From Caldibacillus debilis DSM 16016 (lineage in GTDB: Bacteria; Bacillota; Bacilli; Bacillales; Caldibacillaceae), in NCBI RefSeq assembly GCF_000383875.1, contig NZ_KB912882.1, positions 1 to 64,000 on the forward strand: DNA of 64,000 nucleotides, read 5' to 3'. A program made the translations under genes and the position numbers. The notes below the pieces were generated by a model that was not told the DNA's origin, did not search any database, and saw only the letters and a program-made list of their open reading frames with translations. Shown here in pieces: positions 1 to 9,316 of this stretch; positions within the stretch are counted from its first letter, which is position 1, and each line of letters opens with the position of its first letter.

Positions 1-4
1 AATC

Positions 5-1532
5 GTTTCTATCTTACCTTTAAGGGATTGAAACAAATCGAATAGCACGGTTTTAATTTCTTCGAGGGTAAGTTTCTATCTTACCTTTAAGGGATTGAAA
101 CATATCTTTCATGATGTCAGCTGTCAGCTCTGCAATCGTTTCTATCTTACCTTTAAGGGATTGAAACTGCGCTTGACGATCCAGCTTGGGCGTTGGATCG
201 TCTGGTTTCTATCTTACCTTTAAGGGATTGAAACTTTTGTTCGCACGATTTTTCATGCTAAAATCGTGCGCAGTTTCTATCTTACCTTTAAGGGATTGAA
301 ACGATTATTATCGCGCTTGTGGATTCGATAGCGAAAAGCGTTTCTATCTTACCTTTAAGGGATTGAAACTAATCGTCAACGGTCATGCGAATTTTCGGCA
401 TGCACAGTTTCTATCTTACCTTTAAGGGATTGAAACAACGAAATATCGATCTGTGTGTTTACCCTTGATGTGTTTCTATCTTACCTTTAAGGGATTGAAA
501 CTTCATGAATTCGACTTCTTCTTTCAATCGGCTTAGCTGTTTCTATCTTACCTTTAAGGGATTGAAACTTGATCACCAGAGTCCGCACGGGTTTCCCGTT
601 GAAAAGTTTCTATCTTACCTTTAAGGGATTGAAACGCAACTGTTGAAAAGACTGTTGCAGAGCTGCCAGCGGGTTTCTATCTTACCTTTAAGGGATTGAA
701 ACTTATACTCATCTTTGCTATGAAATGCAACATTTTTTGTTTCTATCTTACCTTTAAGGGATTGAAACGATATTTTTTTGTATCATCTTTCTCAAAGTGT
801 ATGTAGTTTGTCTTACCTTTAAGGGATTGAAACTTTGAAACCGATTCAAATCCTCATCACGGATCATTGGTTTGTATCTTACCTTTAAGGGATTGAAACA
901 ACTCACGGAAAAACTCCGTGAATTCAATCCGGCAGAAGTTTGTATCTTACCTTTAAGGGATTGAAACTCTCACTAAAGTGTCGCCCATGGCTAACCATGG
1001 GCCGTCGTTTGTATCTTACCTTTAAGGGATTGAAACTCGGAAACATCTACGAATACCCCCATTTGTTGGAGGCGAAGTTTGTATCTTACCTTTAAGGGAT
1101 TGAAACTTCAATCGGATCATCTTCAAAACGATAACCAAGTTTTCTGGTTTGTATCTTACCTTTAAGGGATTGAAACAACCACTTTGCCGCCGGTTTTCGG
1201 TTGGGTCGCGGCCGTTTGTATCTTACCTTTAAGGGATTGAAACCTTTCTGTGCCAATTCTTTCATCAAGAACGGCACGTTTGTATCTTACCTTTGAGGGA
1301 TTGAAACAACATATATAAAATTGATTATACAAATGACAAAATTCGTTTGTATCTTACCTTTAAGGGATTGAAACAGTCCCGCTTCGATATAGAGCTTGGC
1401 CGTAACCAGAGCGTTTGTATCTTACCTTTTAAGGGATTGAAACCAGAAGGAAAGGGTTCCGTGACCTGGACGCTTTCTGTGCCGTTGAGGTTTTGGTTTA
1501 AGTTTGTATCTTACTTTTGATAGATAGAAAAC
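5..1532 (+). CRISPR. CRISPR array, leader-distal part
   Basis: Twenty-two 28-31 nt repeats plus one degenerate terminal repeat (1502-1532). The consensus begins GTTTCTATCTTACC or GTTTGTATCTTACC and ends GGGATTGAAAC. Regular spacers are 34-40 nt; the last (1444-1501) is 58 nt. Repeats start at 5, 72, 138, 205, 273, 340, 407, 472, 539, 606, 673, 739, 806, 870, 938, 1007, 1077, 1147, 1214, 1278, 1345 and 1413. The ATTGAAAC end and the decayed last repeat put the leader to the left, outside the window, so the array probably continues upstream. Repeats 1-12 carry GTTTC and repeats 13-22 carry GTTTG. This repeat type is usual for subtype I-B or III systems of thermophilic Firmicutes; no cas gene is visible, so the subtype is not proven. 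Confidence 0.98.
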
Positions 1533-1856
1533 AAGATTTCATTATCTATCTGTTCCTCTAATTTCAATCTTTTACCTATTAAAGATGTCGAAATCGTTTA
1601 ACCGTTCGGCCGAAAATCTTTGATTGCGTTCGCCAGTCCTTTTCGGACATAAAACCGGCAATGAACGTTTATAAATAGAAACCTTTTTTAATTTTTGCTG
1701 GCAACAAATTGTTTTTTACTCCTTCATTTTTGTAAAATACACATGCTTTTTTATTTCCAATGATGGGAATCAGCAGATATGTATCTGACACCGTTTCCGC
1801 TTTTTCCATCCCAAACATAGCGAAAGAAAGCATTCCTTCATAACAAAGATTGGCAG
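1533..1856. other. Intergenic region after the CRISPR array
   Basis: 324 bp, fairly AT-rich, with no convincing gene. The only clear structure is a dyad at 1774-1787 (arms CAGATA and TATCTG around TG), about 70 bp before the nucleoside hydrolase start. It could be an operator, but nothing identifies its binder. Confidence 0.5.
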
Positions 1857-2822
1857 GTGCGGTATTTGGCGCGGAAAAAGAAAGTGATCGTGGATGTGGA
1901 TACGGGGATTGACGATGCGTTAAGCATCCTCTACTTGTTGAAACAGGATGTGGAGTTGCTGGGGATCACGGCGGTTTTCGGGAATGTTTCCGCGGAACGG
2001 GCGGCGGCAAACACGTTAAAAATCTTGGAGCTGGCCGGTGCGCCGGAGGATATTCCCGTTTTCCAAGGGGCGGAACAACCGCTGTTTCGCCCGTGGCAAG
2101 GCCCGGCCGTCCGATTCCATGGGGAAAACGGCCTTGCCAATGTGGAGCTTCCGGAATCCGCCCGATCCGTCCAGCCGGGCCACGCCGCGGATTTTATCGT
2201 CCAAAAGGCGGAGGAATATCCGGAGGAATTGACGCTCCTCTTCCTCGGCCCGCTGACCAATTTGGCGCTGGCGCTGGCCAAGGACGTCCGGCTTCCGGAA
2301 AAGGTAAAAGAAGTGGTCATCATGGGCGGCGCGATCCGCGTCCCCGGCAATGCGACCCCGGTTTCGGAAGGGAATATCGCCGGCGATCCGGAGGCCGCCC
2401 ATATGGTTTTTTCCGCCGGATTTCCGCTGACGATGGTCGGGCTGGATGTGACGATGAAGGCCATTTTTACGGAAAGGCATCTGAAACTTCTTGAAGAAAA
2501 ATACCGGAAAGATGCGGGCGGCCAAAAAATTGTCCGGGTCGTGAAAGAACTGCTCGAATTCCGTTTTGGCGCCTATGCAGGGTACTGGGAAGAACGGGGC
2601 TGCCCCCTCCACGATCCCTTGGCCGTTGCCGTCGCCTTGGATCCTTCCCTGGCGGAAAAAGTGCCGATGCAAGTCCAAATCGAAACGAAGGGAACCCTTT
2701 CCTTGGGAGCGACGGTCGCGGATTTCCGTATCGGGAGGGGCGCCGAACCGAATGTCCTCGTTTGCGTAAAAGCGGACTACGAAAGGTTTTTCAACCGTTT
2801 CATCGATGCCTTGGCAAAATAG
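1857..2822 (+). CDS. Inosine/uridine-preferring nucleoside hydrolase (paralogue 1)
   Basis: Hydrolyses the N-glycosidic bond of ribonucleosides to ribose plus base (nucleoside salvage). The 321-residue length fits the family. The calcium/ribose-binding N-terminal motif DVDTGIDDA (about residues 13-21), the HGENGL motif (about residue 90) and HDPLAVAVALDP near residue 250 are all present. The GTG start at 1857 has only a weak ribosome site; an internal GTG a few codons later, just before VDVDTG, is also possible. It lies 105 bp before a second paralogue in the same direction, and both lie upstream of a ribose repressor/kinase pair, which suggests ribose recovery. The precise nucleoside preference cannot be read from the sequence. 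Confidence 0.92.
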   Translation: MRYLARKKKVIVDVDTGIDDALSILYLLKQDVELLGITAVFGNVSAERAAANTLKILELAGAPEDIPVFQGAEQPLFRPWQGPAVRFHGENGLANVELPESARSVQPGHAADFIVQKAEEYPEELTLLFLGPLTNLALALAKDVRLPEKVKEVVIMGGAIRVPGNATPVSEGNIAGDPEAAHMVFSAGFPLTMVGLDVTMKAIFTERHLKLLEEKYRKDAGGQKIVRVVKELLEFRFGAYAGYWEERGCPLHDPLAVAVALDPSLAEKVPMQVQIETKGTLSLGATVADFRIGRGAEPNVLVCVKADYERFFNRFIDALAK

Positions 2823-2927
2823 GGAGGAAACGGAACGATCCCTGCGCAGAAAGTGTCATGCGGAGGGGACGTCCCGCTTCAATGGGACCCCTTTAAACCG
2901 GAACAAAAACATTTGCGGGTGAACCGA

Positions 2928-3866
2928 ATGAAAAAAGTCATCCTGGATGTGGATACCGGCATTGACGACGCCCTGGCGCTCGTCTATGCCCTGCGTTCGC
3001 CGGAGCTGGAAGTGCTCGGGATCACCACCTGCTTCGGCAATCATACCGTGGAACAGACGACGAAAAACACGTTGAAGGTGTTGGAGCTTTTGAACAGGAC
3101 GGATATCCCCGTCGCCAAGGGGGCGCGGGAGCCGGTTTTCCGGCGGAACGACAAAGATCCGTCCTCTTTCCATGGATCGGACGGCCTTGCCTGCGCACCC
3201 CTTCCCGAACCGAAGGCCGAACCGGCGGACGAACATGCGGCCGATTTCATCGTCCGGACGGTCCGCGCCTATCCCCATGAAGTGACCCTGATCCCCGTCG
3301 GCCCGTTGACGAATCTTGCCCTGGCCGTCATGAAAGATCCCTCCATCGCCCGCCTCGTGAAAAATGTCACGCTGATGGGCGGCGCCGTTTTCCATCCGGG
3401 GAATTACACGCCGGTCGCGGAAGCGAACATTTACGCAGATCCGGAGGCCGCCGAGCTGGTCTTTCGCTCCGGGATGCCGGTCACCATGGTCGGCCTCGAC
3501 GTGACGATGAAAACCCTTCTTCCGCGGAGCGTTTTGGAAGAATGGCGGAAAATCGGCACGCCATTGGGCAGATTTTTAACTCATATTACGGAATTTTACA
3601 TGGACGCTTATTTAAAGTTTTATCCGTCCATCGGCGGCTGCGCCCTCCACGACCCTTTGGCCGTCGGCGCGGTCATCGATCCGTCCTTTGTCAAAACGGA
3701 ACGGCTGTACGTGCAGGTGGACACGGAGGGGGAGATCTCGAAGGGAAGGACCGTCGCCGACTTGCGGCCGGGCCATCCGGAACCGAACGTGGATGTGTGC
3801 ACGGAAGTGGACGCCGAACGTTTCCTTCGGCATTTTCTCGACCGAATGAACCGTCCCGGATCATGA
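2928..3866 (+). CDS. Inosine/uridine-preferring nucleoside hydrolase (paralogue 2)
   Basis: Second IUNH-family hydrolase, 312 residues from the ATG at 2928 (MKKVILDVDTG). An open frame extends to 2853, but the family N-terminus and the charged, non-conserved extension favour 2928. DVDTGIDDA, HGSDGL and HDPLAVGAVIDP keep the metal- and ribose-binding residues. It is clearly paralogous to the preceding gene and probably co-transcribed with it. The TGA stop (3864-3866) lies in the loop of the following intrinsic terminator, so translation termination and transcription termination coincide. Confidence 0.92.
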   Translation: MKKVILDVDTGIDDALALVYALRSPELEVLGITTCFGNHTVEQTTKNTLKVLELLNRTDIPVAKGAREPVFRRNDKDPSSFHGSDGLACAPLPEPKAEPADEHAADFIVRTVRAYPHEVTLIPVGPLTNLALAVMKDPSIARLVKNVTLMGGAVFHPGNYTPVAEANIYADPEAAELVFRSGMPVTMVGLDVTMKTLLPRSVLEEWRKIGTPLGRFLTHITEFYMDAYLKFYPSIGGCALHDPLAVGAVIDPSFVKTERLYVQVDTEGEISKGRTVADLRPGHPEPNVDVCTEVDAERFLRHFLDRMNRPGS

Positions 3867-3881
3867 AGGGACGGTTTTTTC
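3849..3881 (+). terminator. Intrinsic terminator of the nucleoside hydrolase pair
   Basis: AACCGTCCC and GGGACGGTT arms followed by a T run; the loop carries the stop codon of the preceding gene. Confidence 0.9.
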
Positions 3882-4388
3882 TTCCCGTTTCCGAATAGGG
3901 GTTGCGTCCAAATCTTTGTAAAAATTTTGCCTCCCGCTTCGCGGGCACGGGTCTTGGCAATAGGACCCTTTCCCGTCCGCTTCTTTTTACACGGTTTCTT
4001 GGACTTCATCCAAATAGGGCGGCGGAAACCAATACCGTCCGGGTTAGCCCGTTTAATCCTTACAACCTGTTTCAGGCAAAATCCCAGCTAGTTTCTGTCG
4101 CCGCCGTCATATAAGCCGTCCTAAATACCGGTCACGTCCGCCCGTCCTTCCTTTGAATGCTCCGCATGGTCCGCAGCCGGCCGCAAGACGCCTCCCTTTG
4201 AAATTCCTCCGAAATACCGTTGCGGGCGTCAATGAGCGAATACGCCGCCGGTTTCTTCTCCATTAAATTCCGGATGAAATGCCGGAGCTTTTTCATGACG
4301 GATAGAAGGAAATGTTTTATCATATCCTGGGAGATGATTTTTTCCTTCTTGCCCGGATCTTTTCGCATCAGGAAGGCAGGTGGCTGGG
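3882..4388. other. Intergenic region before the PRD regulator
   Basis: About 500 bp without a supported gene. A stretch at 3976-4012 resembles one at 28364-28400 in nucleotide sequence; on the minus strand both read as a short EVQE-x-V ending followed by a stop. This may be a dispersed remnant. No clear promoter was identified. Confidence 0.4.
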
Positions 4389-6353
4389 ATGAACGAGCGG
4401 CAGAAGGAAATGTTAAAAATATTGTTGACCGGAAAAAAGGAAATTTTTCGCGTCGAAGAATTGGCGAAGCAGCTCGGCTGTTCGGAAAAAACCGTGAGGA
4501 ATGATCTGGACCAGATCGAAAATTTCCTCCGGAGGACCAGCGGGGCAAAACTCATCCGCAAACCCGGGGTTGGCATATCTTTGGCGATCGGGGAAGGGGA
4601 AAAGGCCGGGCTTTTCCGGGAGCTTTTTTCCACACGCTCGCTGAGCGGCGAAGAACGGCTGTTTGAGATCGCTTTCCAGCTGCTGACCAGCCGGGATCCG
4701 ATCCCGCTTTCCCGATTTGCGGACAAGTATTTTGTTTCGAAAAATATCATAAACAAAGATATGAAATCTCTCGCCGGCTGGCTGGAACGGTTCCGTTTGC
4801 GGCTCGTTTCCAAACCGAAACTGGGAAATAGGGTCGTAGGGTCGGAGCTGGACAAAAGGATGGCCCTGGCCCACTTGAATGAACTGTTCCCGGAAGCCGC
4901 CTGCCATAAAAGCTATGTCCTTGATCTGTTTTTGCCCCATGAAGTCACGACGGTAAAAAACGCCTTGGATGATATGCAGCGGAGATTCTCCGTTTCTTTT
5001 ACGGACGATGCCTTGGAAAGTTTGCAGATCCACGCCTTGATCATGGTCAAAAGAATCCGGCAACAGTCGCCTGTGGCCGTTCCCGAAAAGGAAAGGGAAA
5101 CCGCCGTCCGGCAAAGGGAATATCATTGTTCGGAATGGTTTTGCCGGCGGCTTGCGAACGATCTCCGGTTGGCTTTTCCGGAAGAGGAAAAGATCTATTT
5201 TACTTGGCTTCTTGTCGGCAGCCGGAAAAAATGGGACGAGGGGACCCGGGACAAATTCCGATGGGACGAGGAAACGGCCGGCATCGTCCGGCGGCTGATC
5301 GAAAAAATGACCCGGTTGACCTTCCTTCCTTTTGCCGATGACGAGGCTTTGTTTCATGGTCTCGCCGTCCATATGCACGCCGTCCGGTTCCGGATGAAAT
5401 ACGGGCTGCCGATTACCAATCCCCTCTTGGAAAATATCAAAAAGATGTATCCCTATATGTTCAGCATGGTCATTCTGGCCATGGAAGGCATCGACGAAAT
5501 CGCGAATATGCCGGAGGATGAGGCGGGGTACATCGTCTTGCATTTTCAAGCTTCCGCCGAGCGCCTGGAAAACAAAAGAGAGAAGGTAAAAGCATGCATC
5601 GTCTGCCACATGGGGATCGGGATGTCCCGGCTCTTGGAAACGAAAATCACCCGTCAGTTTCCGGATATCGAGATTTTGGGCTGCTTGGGAAAAGCGGAAC
5701 TTCCGGATTTCTTAAAGAACCACGCCATCGATTTGATCCTTTCCACCGTTCCCGTTGAAAAAACCGAGATTCCCTGCATCGTCATTTCGCCCCTGTTTGA
5801 AACGAGGGACGGGGAAAAGCTGAAACGGCTTCTGGCCGGGTGGGACAAGGGAAAATCCTTTGTCGCCGGGAAACCCGTGCTCGCCAATTTCATCCGTGAA
5901 GATACCGTCTTTTTCGGATGGCAAAAAGAACACCGCTATGAAGTGGTGGAAATGCTGTGCATGGAACTGTACAGAAAAGGCTATGTCGAAAAAGGGTTCA
6001 TCGCCAGCGCCATGCAAAGGGAGCGAAAATCGGCGACGGCCATAGGCGGAGGCCTCGCGATTCCCCACGGCGACCCTTCGATGGTTTTGCGTTCCGCGGT
6101 TGCTTTGGCGGTATTGTGGGAGCCAATGGAGTGGGGAAATGAGAAGGTATCCCTCGTCTTCCTGCTCGCCATCGGCAGCCGGGAAAAGGACGAAGCCCGC
6201 GGCGTCATGAAGGAAATCGCGTTGATCAGCGAAACCCCGGATGCCGTCAAATCCTTCATGGAGGCGAGGAATTATCAAGATCTTCTGCGCGTGCTGAAGG
6301 ACTTGGGGGAAGAAAAAGCCTTTGCAAGTCCTCTCGGTACGGTGCCGCAATAA
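4389..6353 (+). CDS. PRD-containing transcriptional regulator with EIIB- and EIIA-like domains (MtlR/ManR type)
   Basis: DNA-binding activator controlled by PTS phosphorylation, 654 residues. Order: DeoR/Mga-type helix-turn-helix (about 1-60), second HTH (85-180), two PTS regulation domains (about 190-400; histidines in LQIHALIMVK, GLAVHMHAV and YIVLHFQAS), an EIIB-like domain with CIVCHMGIGMS (Cys406) and a fructose/mannitol-type EIIA domain with GGGLAIPHGDP (His560). The ATG at 4389 is preceded by AGGTGG; a GTG at 4380 is the alternative. The next gene is a fructose-type PTS transporter, so this is very probably its activator, reading transporter flux through the EIIA and EIIB modules. Confidence 0.9.
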   Translation: MNERQKEMLKILLTGKKEIFRVEELAKQLGCSEKTVRNDLDQIENFLRRTSGAKLIRKPGVGISLAIGEGEKAGLFRELFSTRSLSGEERLFEIAFQLLTSRDPIPLSRFADKYFVSKNIINKDMKSLAGWLERFRLRLVSKPKLGNRVVGSELDKRMALAHLNELFPEAACHKSYVLDLFLPHEVTTVKNALDDMQRRFSVSFTDDALESLQIHALIMVKRIRQQSPVAVPEKERETAVRQREYHCSEWFCRRLANDLRLAFPEEEKIYFTWLLVGSRKKWDEGTRDKFRWDEETAGIVRRLIEKMTRLTFLPFADDEALFHGLAVHMHAVRFRMKYGLPITNPLLENIKKMYPYMFSMVILAMEGIDEIANMPEDEAGYIVLHFQASAERLENKREKVKACIVCHMGIGMSRLLETKITRQFPDIEILGCLGKAELPDFLKNHAIDLILSTVPVEKTEIPCIVISPLFETRDGEKLKRLLAGWDKGKSFVAGKPVLANFIREDTVFFGWQKEHRYEVVEMLCMELYRKGYVEKGFIASAMQRERKSATAIGGGLAIPHGDPSMVLRSAVALAVLWEPMEWGNEKVSLVFLLAIGSREKDEARGVMKEIALISETPDAVKSFMEARNYQDLLRVLKDLGEEKAFASPLGTVPQ

Positions 6354-7066
6354 GGGGACGCTTTTTCTTCTATTGAAAGGAAAGTTCTTGCAAAGATTCG
6401 CTGGCTGCTGCGATTTCTGCCGGGTGCTTTTTCTTCTATTGAAAGGAAAGTGCTGAACATATCATCAATCATCCGGTAGTGCATTGGCGCTTTCCCTTCT
6501 GAAAGAAAAAGGCGTCAAAGCCATGGGATCCTGCGGCGATACCATGTTCGGACGTTCCCGGACGGGCGGGAACGCCCTTATTTTTTAGGCCGAACGCTTC
6601 CCCCGCACAAACCAAACGCAAGGATCCGCAAAGGGTAGCTTTTTCCTCCTCAGCCGGCGCGTAACGGCCTTTTCCCGGAAATCCGTACCGGGCCCGCCGC
6701 CCTTGCCGCCATCGTTTTTTTTGTGGGATGTCCGGACGGGCGGAGGCAACAGGACTTGTTTTTCCGCCAATAAACATTTCTTCCCGCAAATGTCCGAACG
6801 GGAGAAGGCAATACGGCTTGTTTTTTCCGCCGAACAACCTTTTTTCCCGCGGAACATCCGAACAGGGGGACGAAAATACGGACTTTTTTCCGTCAATAAA
6901 TGTTTCTCCGGGGGCGGCAACACGGTCTGTCCTTTCCGTAAATAAACGTTTCTTACCGCAAGTTCCGGTAAAAATTAAAAATATTTTTCGGACAAACCGG
7001 CATTATGATAAAGAGGAAAGAAAATCATGCATCAGAGAAAACGCTTCAGGGAGGAACAAGAAAACG
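6354..7066 (+). repeat. Repeat-rich leader between the PRD regulator and the PTS gene
   Basis: 713 bp with no convincing gene of its own. It has three layers. First, two near-identical 26-bp hairpin-forming copies at 6360-6385 and 6426-6451, with a looser third at 6487-6516. Second, a GC hairpin with T tract at 6564-6586 that overlaps an alternative stem. Third, four degenerate tandem units at 6728-6789, 6790-6853, 6854-6904 and 6905-6961, sharing TCCG-ACGGG, GGCAA-ACGG, a T-run followed by CCG, and AATAAA blocks; the part at about 6545-6609 looks like a further decayed unit. TATGAT at about 6999-7004 may be the -10 box of the PTS gene. Confidence 0.7.
6564..6587 (+). terminator. Putative terminator with a competing stem
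   Basis: GGGCG-GGAA-CGCCC followed by TTATTTTTT. The left arm can instead pair upstream (GTTCCCG with CGGGAAC), giving two mutually exclusive folds. It could limit read-through from the regulator gene into the PTS gene. Confidence 0.6.
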
Positions 7067-9016
7067 ATGGGAAAGGCAAAAATACTTGCGGTTACGGCGT
7101 GTCCGGTCGGCATCGCGCACACGTATATGGCGGCAGAAAACCTGCAAAAGGCCGGTGAAGCGCTGGGCGTAGACATCAAAGTCGAAACCCAAGGTTCCAT
7201 CGGTGTTGAAAACCCCTTGACGGAAAAGGATATCGCCGAAGCCGACGGAATCATCATCGCCGCGGACAAGGAAGTCCCGAAGGAACGTTTTGCCGGGAAA
7301 CGGGTGCTGATCACGGGCGTCCAGGACGGGATCAAACGCCCGGAAGAATTGATCAAACAGGTACTGGAAGGGGACGTCCCCATCTATCGGCCCCAAACCG
7401 CCGCGGCGGATGCGGACCAAAAAAGCGTCCGGAAAGAAAATCCGGTGTATCGGCATTTGATGAGCGGCGTTTCCTACATGGTTCCCTTCATTGTTGTCGG
7501 CGGGCTGCTGATCGCCCTGTCCTTGTCCCTCGGCGGGGAACAAACGCCGAAGGGGATCGTCATTCCGGATGATTCCTTCTGGAAACACATCGAAAGATTG
7601 GGTGCCGCTTCCTTTATGTTCATGGTCCCGATCTTGGCGGGCTTTATCGCCGTAAGCATCGCGGACCGGCCGGGTCTCGTTCCCGGCATGATCGGCGGCT
7701 ACATCGCGGCAAACGGCAGCTTCTACGGAAGCGAAGCCGGAGCCGGGTTCATCGGCGGGATCATCGCCGGATTTCTCGCCGGTTACGTGGCCCTTGCGAT
7801 CAAGCGGATCAAAGTGCCGAAGGCCGTCCAGCCTGTCATGCCGATTATCTTCATCCCGATCATTTCTTCGCTGATCGTCGGGCTCTTGCTGATTTTTGTC
7901 ATCGGCGCTCCGGTCGCGAAGCTGTTTGAATCCCTGACGGACTGGCTGGCAACGATGGAAGGCGGAAGCTCCATCGTCTTGGCCATGATCCTTGGCGCGA
8001 TGATCGCCTTTGATATGGGCGGTCCCCTCAATAAAGTCGCCTTCCTGTTCGGCGCGGCCATGATCGGGGAAGGAAACTACAGCATCATGGGTCCGATTGC
8101 CGTCGCCATCTGCATTCCGCCCATCGGCATGGGATTGGCTACCTTCATCAACAAACGAAAATACAGCCAGGAAGAAAGGGAAGCCGGAAAAGCGGCCTTC
8201 ACCATGGGATTGTTCGGCATTACGGAAGGCGCCATCCCCTTTGCAGCGCGGGATCCGCTGCGGGTCATTCCGGGCATCATCGTCGGCTCCATGGCCGGTT
8301 CGGTGATTGCCATGATCGGGAACGTGGGAGACCGGGTCGCCCACGGCGGTCCCATCGTGGCCGTCCTCGGCGCGGTGGACAATGTTTTCATGTTTTTTGT
8401 GGCGGCCATCATCGGTTCCTTCGTTACGGCATTCATGGTTAATCTTTTGAAAAAGGACGTGGAGGACGGGAACGGAAAGGCTGCAAAAAGGGAAAAAAAG
8501 GAGAAATCCGTCGCCGATGAAGCCCAAAAACCTTCGGATTCCGCTGAAACCCCGGAAAACTTTAAACTGGCCGATCTGACGAATATGAATTTGATCGAAC
8601 CGGATTTGAAGGGCTCAACCCGGGACGAGATCATCGACGAAATGATCGAAATGCTGGACAAGGAAGGAATTCTATCTTCCAAGGAAGAGTTTAAAAAGGC
8701 GATCTTCAACCGGGAAAAGGAAGGCTCCACGGGCTTGGGCATGTCCATCGCCATCCCCCACGGCAAATCGGCCGGGGTAAAACGCCCCGCGGTCGCCTTC
8801 GGGCTGAAACGGGATGGCGTGAATTGGAACAGCATCGACGGAAACGACGCAAAACTGATTTTTATGTTGGCCGTTCCCGAACGGGCCGCCGGAAACGCCC
8901 ACTTAAAAATTCTTCAAATGTTGTCGCGGAAATTAATGGATGAAACCTTCCGGTCCCGGTTGTTGAATGTCCAATCGAAAGAGGAAGCCTACCGGCTTTT
9001 GGGAGAAATCCAATAA
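7067..9016 (+). CDS. fruA: PTS fructose-type transporter subunit EIIBCA
   Basis: Membrane permease that imports and phosphorylates a ketose-type sugar using the PEP phosphorelay; 649 residues. Order B-C-A: EIIB at 1-100 with ACPVGIAHTYMAA (phosphocysteine Cys12), a multi-span EIIC at about 120-470, and EIIA at 500-649 with SIAIPHG (His565). The ATG at 7067 follows AGGGAGG about 11 nt upstream and begins the conserved MGKAKILAVTACP; the open frame upstream only runs through the non-coding repeat leader. No 1-phosphofructokinase is adjacent, so fructose versus a related sugar remains uncertain. The preceding PRD regulator is the probable activator. Confidence 0.92.
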   Translation: MGKAKILAVTACPVGIAHTYMAAENLQKAGEALGVDIKVETQGSIGVENPLTEKDIAEADGIIIAADKEVPKERFAGKRVLITGVQDGIKRPEELIKQVLEGDVPIYRPQTAAADADQKSVRKENPVYRHLMSGVSYMVPFIVVGGLLIALSLSLGGEQTPKGIVIPDDSFWKHIERLGAASFMFMVPILAGFIAVSIADRPGLVPGMIGGYIAANGSFYGSEAGAGFIGGIIAGFLAGYVALAIKRIKVPKAVQPVMPIIFIPIISSLIVGLLLIFVIGAPVAKLFESLTDWLATMEGGSSIVLAMILGAMIAFDMGGPLNKVAFLFGAAMIGEGNYSIMGPIAVAICIPPIGMGLATFINKRKYSQEEREAGKAAFTMGLFGITEGAIPFAARDPLRVIPGIIVGSMAGSVIAMIGNVGDRVAHGGPIVAVLGAVDNVFMFFVAAIIGSFVTAFMVNLLKKDVEDGNGKAAKREKKEKSVADEAQKPSDSAETPENFKLADLTNMNLIEPDLKGSTRDEIIDEMIEMLDKEGILSSKEEFKKAIFNREKEGSTGLGMSIAIPHGKSAGVKRPAVAFGLKRDGVNWNSIDGNDAKLIFMLAVPERAAGNAHLKILQMLSRKLMDETFRSRLLNVQSKEEAYRLLGEIQ

Positions 9017-9157
9017 ACAGTACGGGGCCGGTTTCATCCCGGCAATAAGGCCATAGAAGTTGCGGAAAAAGCGGATGCAAATAGGTGCTTATTCCGAGTC
9101 CGCAGCGCAGGAGAACGGTTTTGCCGGAAACCTGCGGGCTTGAACCGGCTGCGGGGG

Positions 9158-9184
9158 AAGGGGCATGATGCCCCCTCTTTTTTA
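9158..9184 (+). terminator. Intrinsic terminator after the PTS gene
   Basis: GGGGCA-TGA-TGCCCC stem followed by CCTCTTTTTTT. Confidence 0.75.
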
Positions 9185-9222
9185 TGGCCGGAAAAATTCC
9201 CTCCATTTTCCCGCAAATTCCG

Positions 9223-9251
9223 TTGACATGAAAGCACTTACATTTTATAAT
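9223..9251 (+). promoter_or_regulatory. Consensus sigma-A promoter of rbsR-rbsK with a cre-like site in the spacer
   Basis: TTGACA (9223-9228), a 17-bp spacer and TATAAT (9246-9251): a perfect consensus promoter. The spacer contains TGAAAGCACTTACA (9229-9242), which matches the cre consensus TGWNANCGNTNWCA at all fixed positions but one. Such a strong promoter implies control by repression. Confidence 0.9.
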
Positions 9252-9316
9252 GAAGGAAAAGATCGCGAATCTTTGAAACTTCTTTGTGGAAAAGAAGTTA
9301 TATATTTTTTGAAATG

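Noticed and set aside
1092-1277. Open frame on the minus strand inside the CRISPR array
   Set aside because: It runs through repeats and spacers; the translation contains the repeat sequence itself.
6728-7066. N-terminal extension of the PTS protein
   Set aside because: The frame is open only because the tandem repeats lack stops; conserved FruA begins at ATG 7067 with a good ribosome site.
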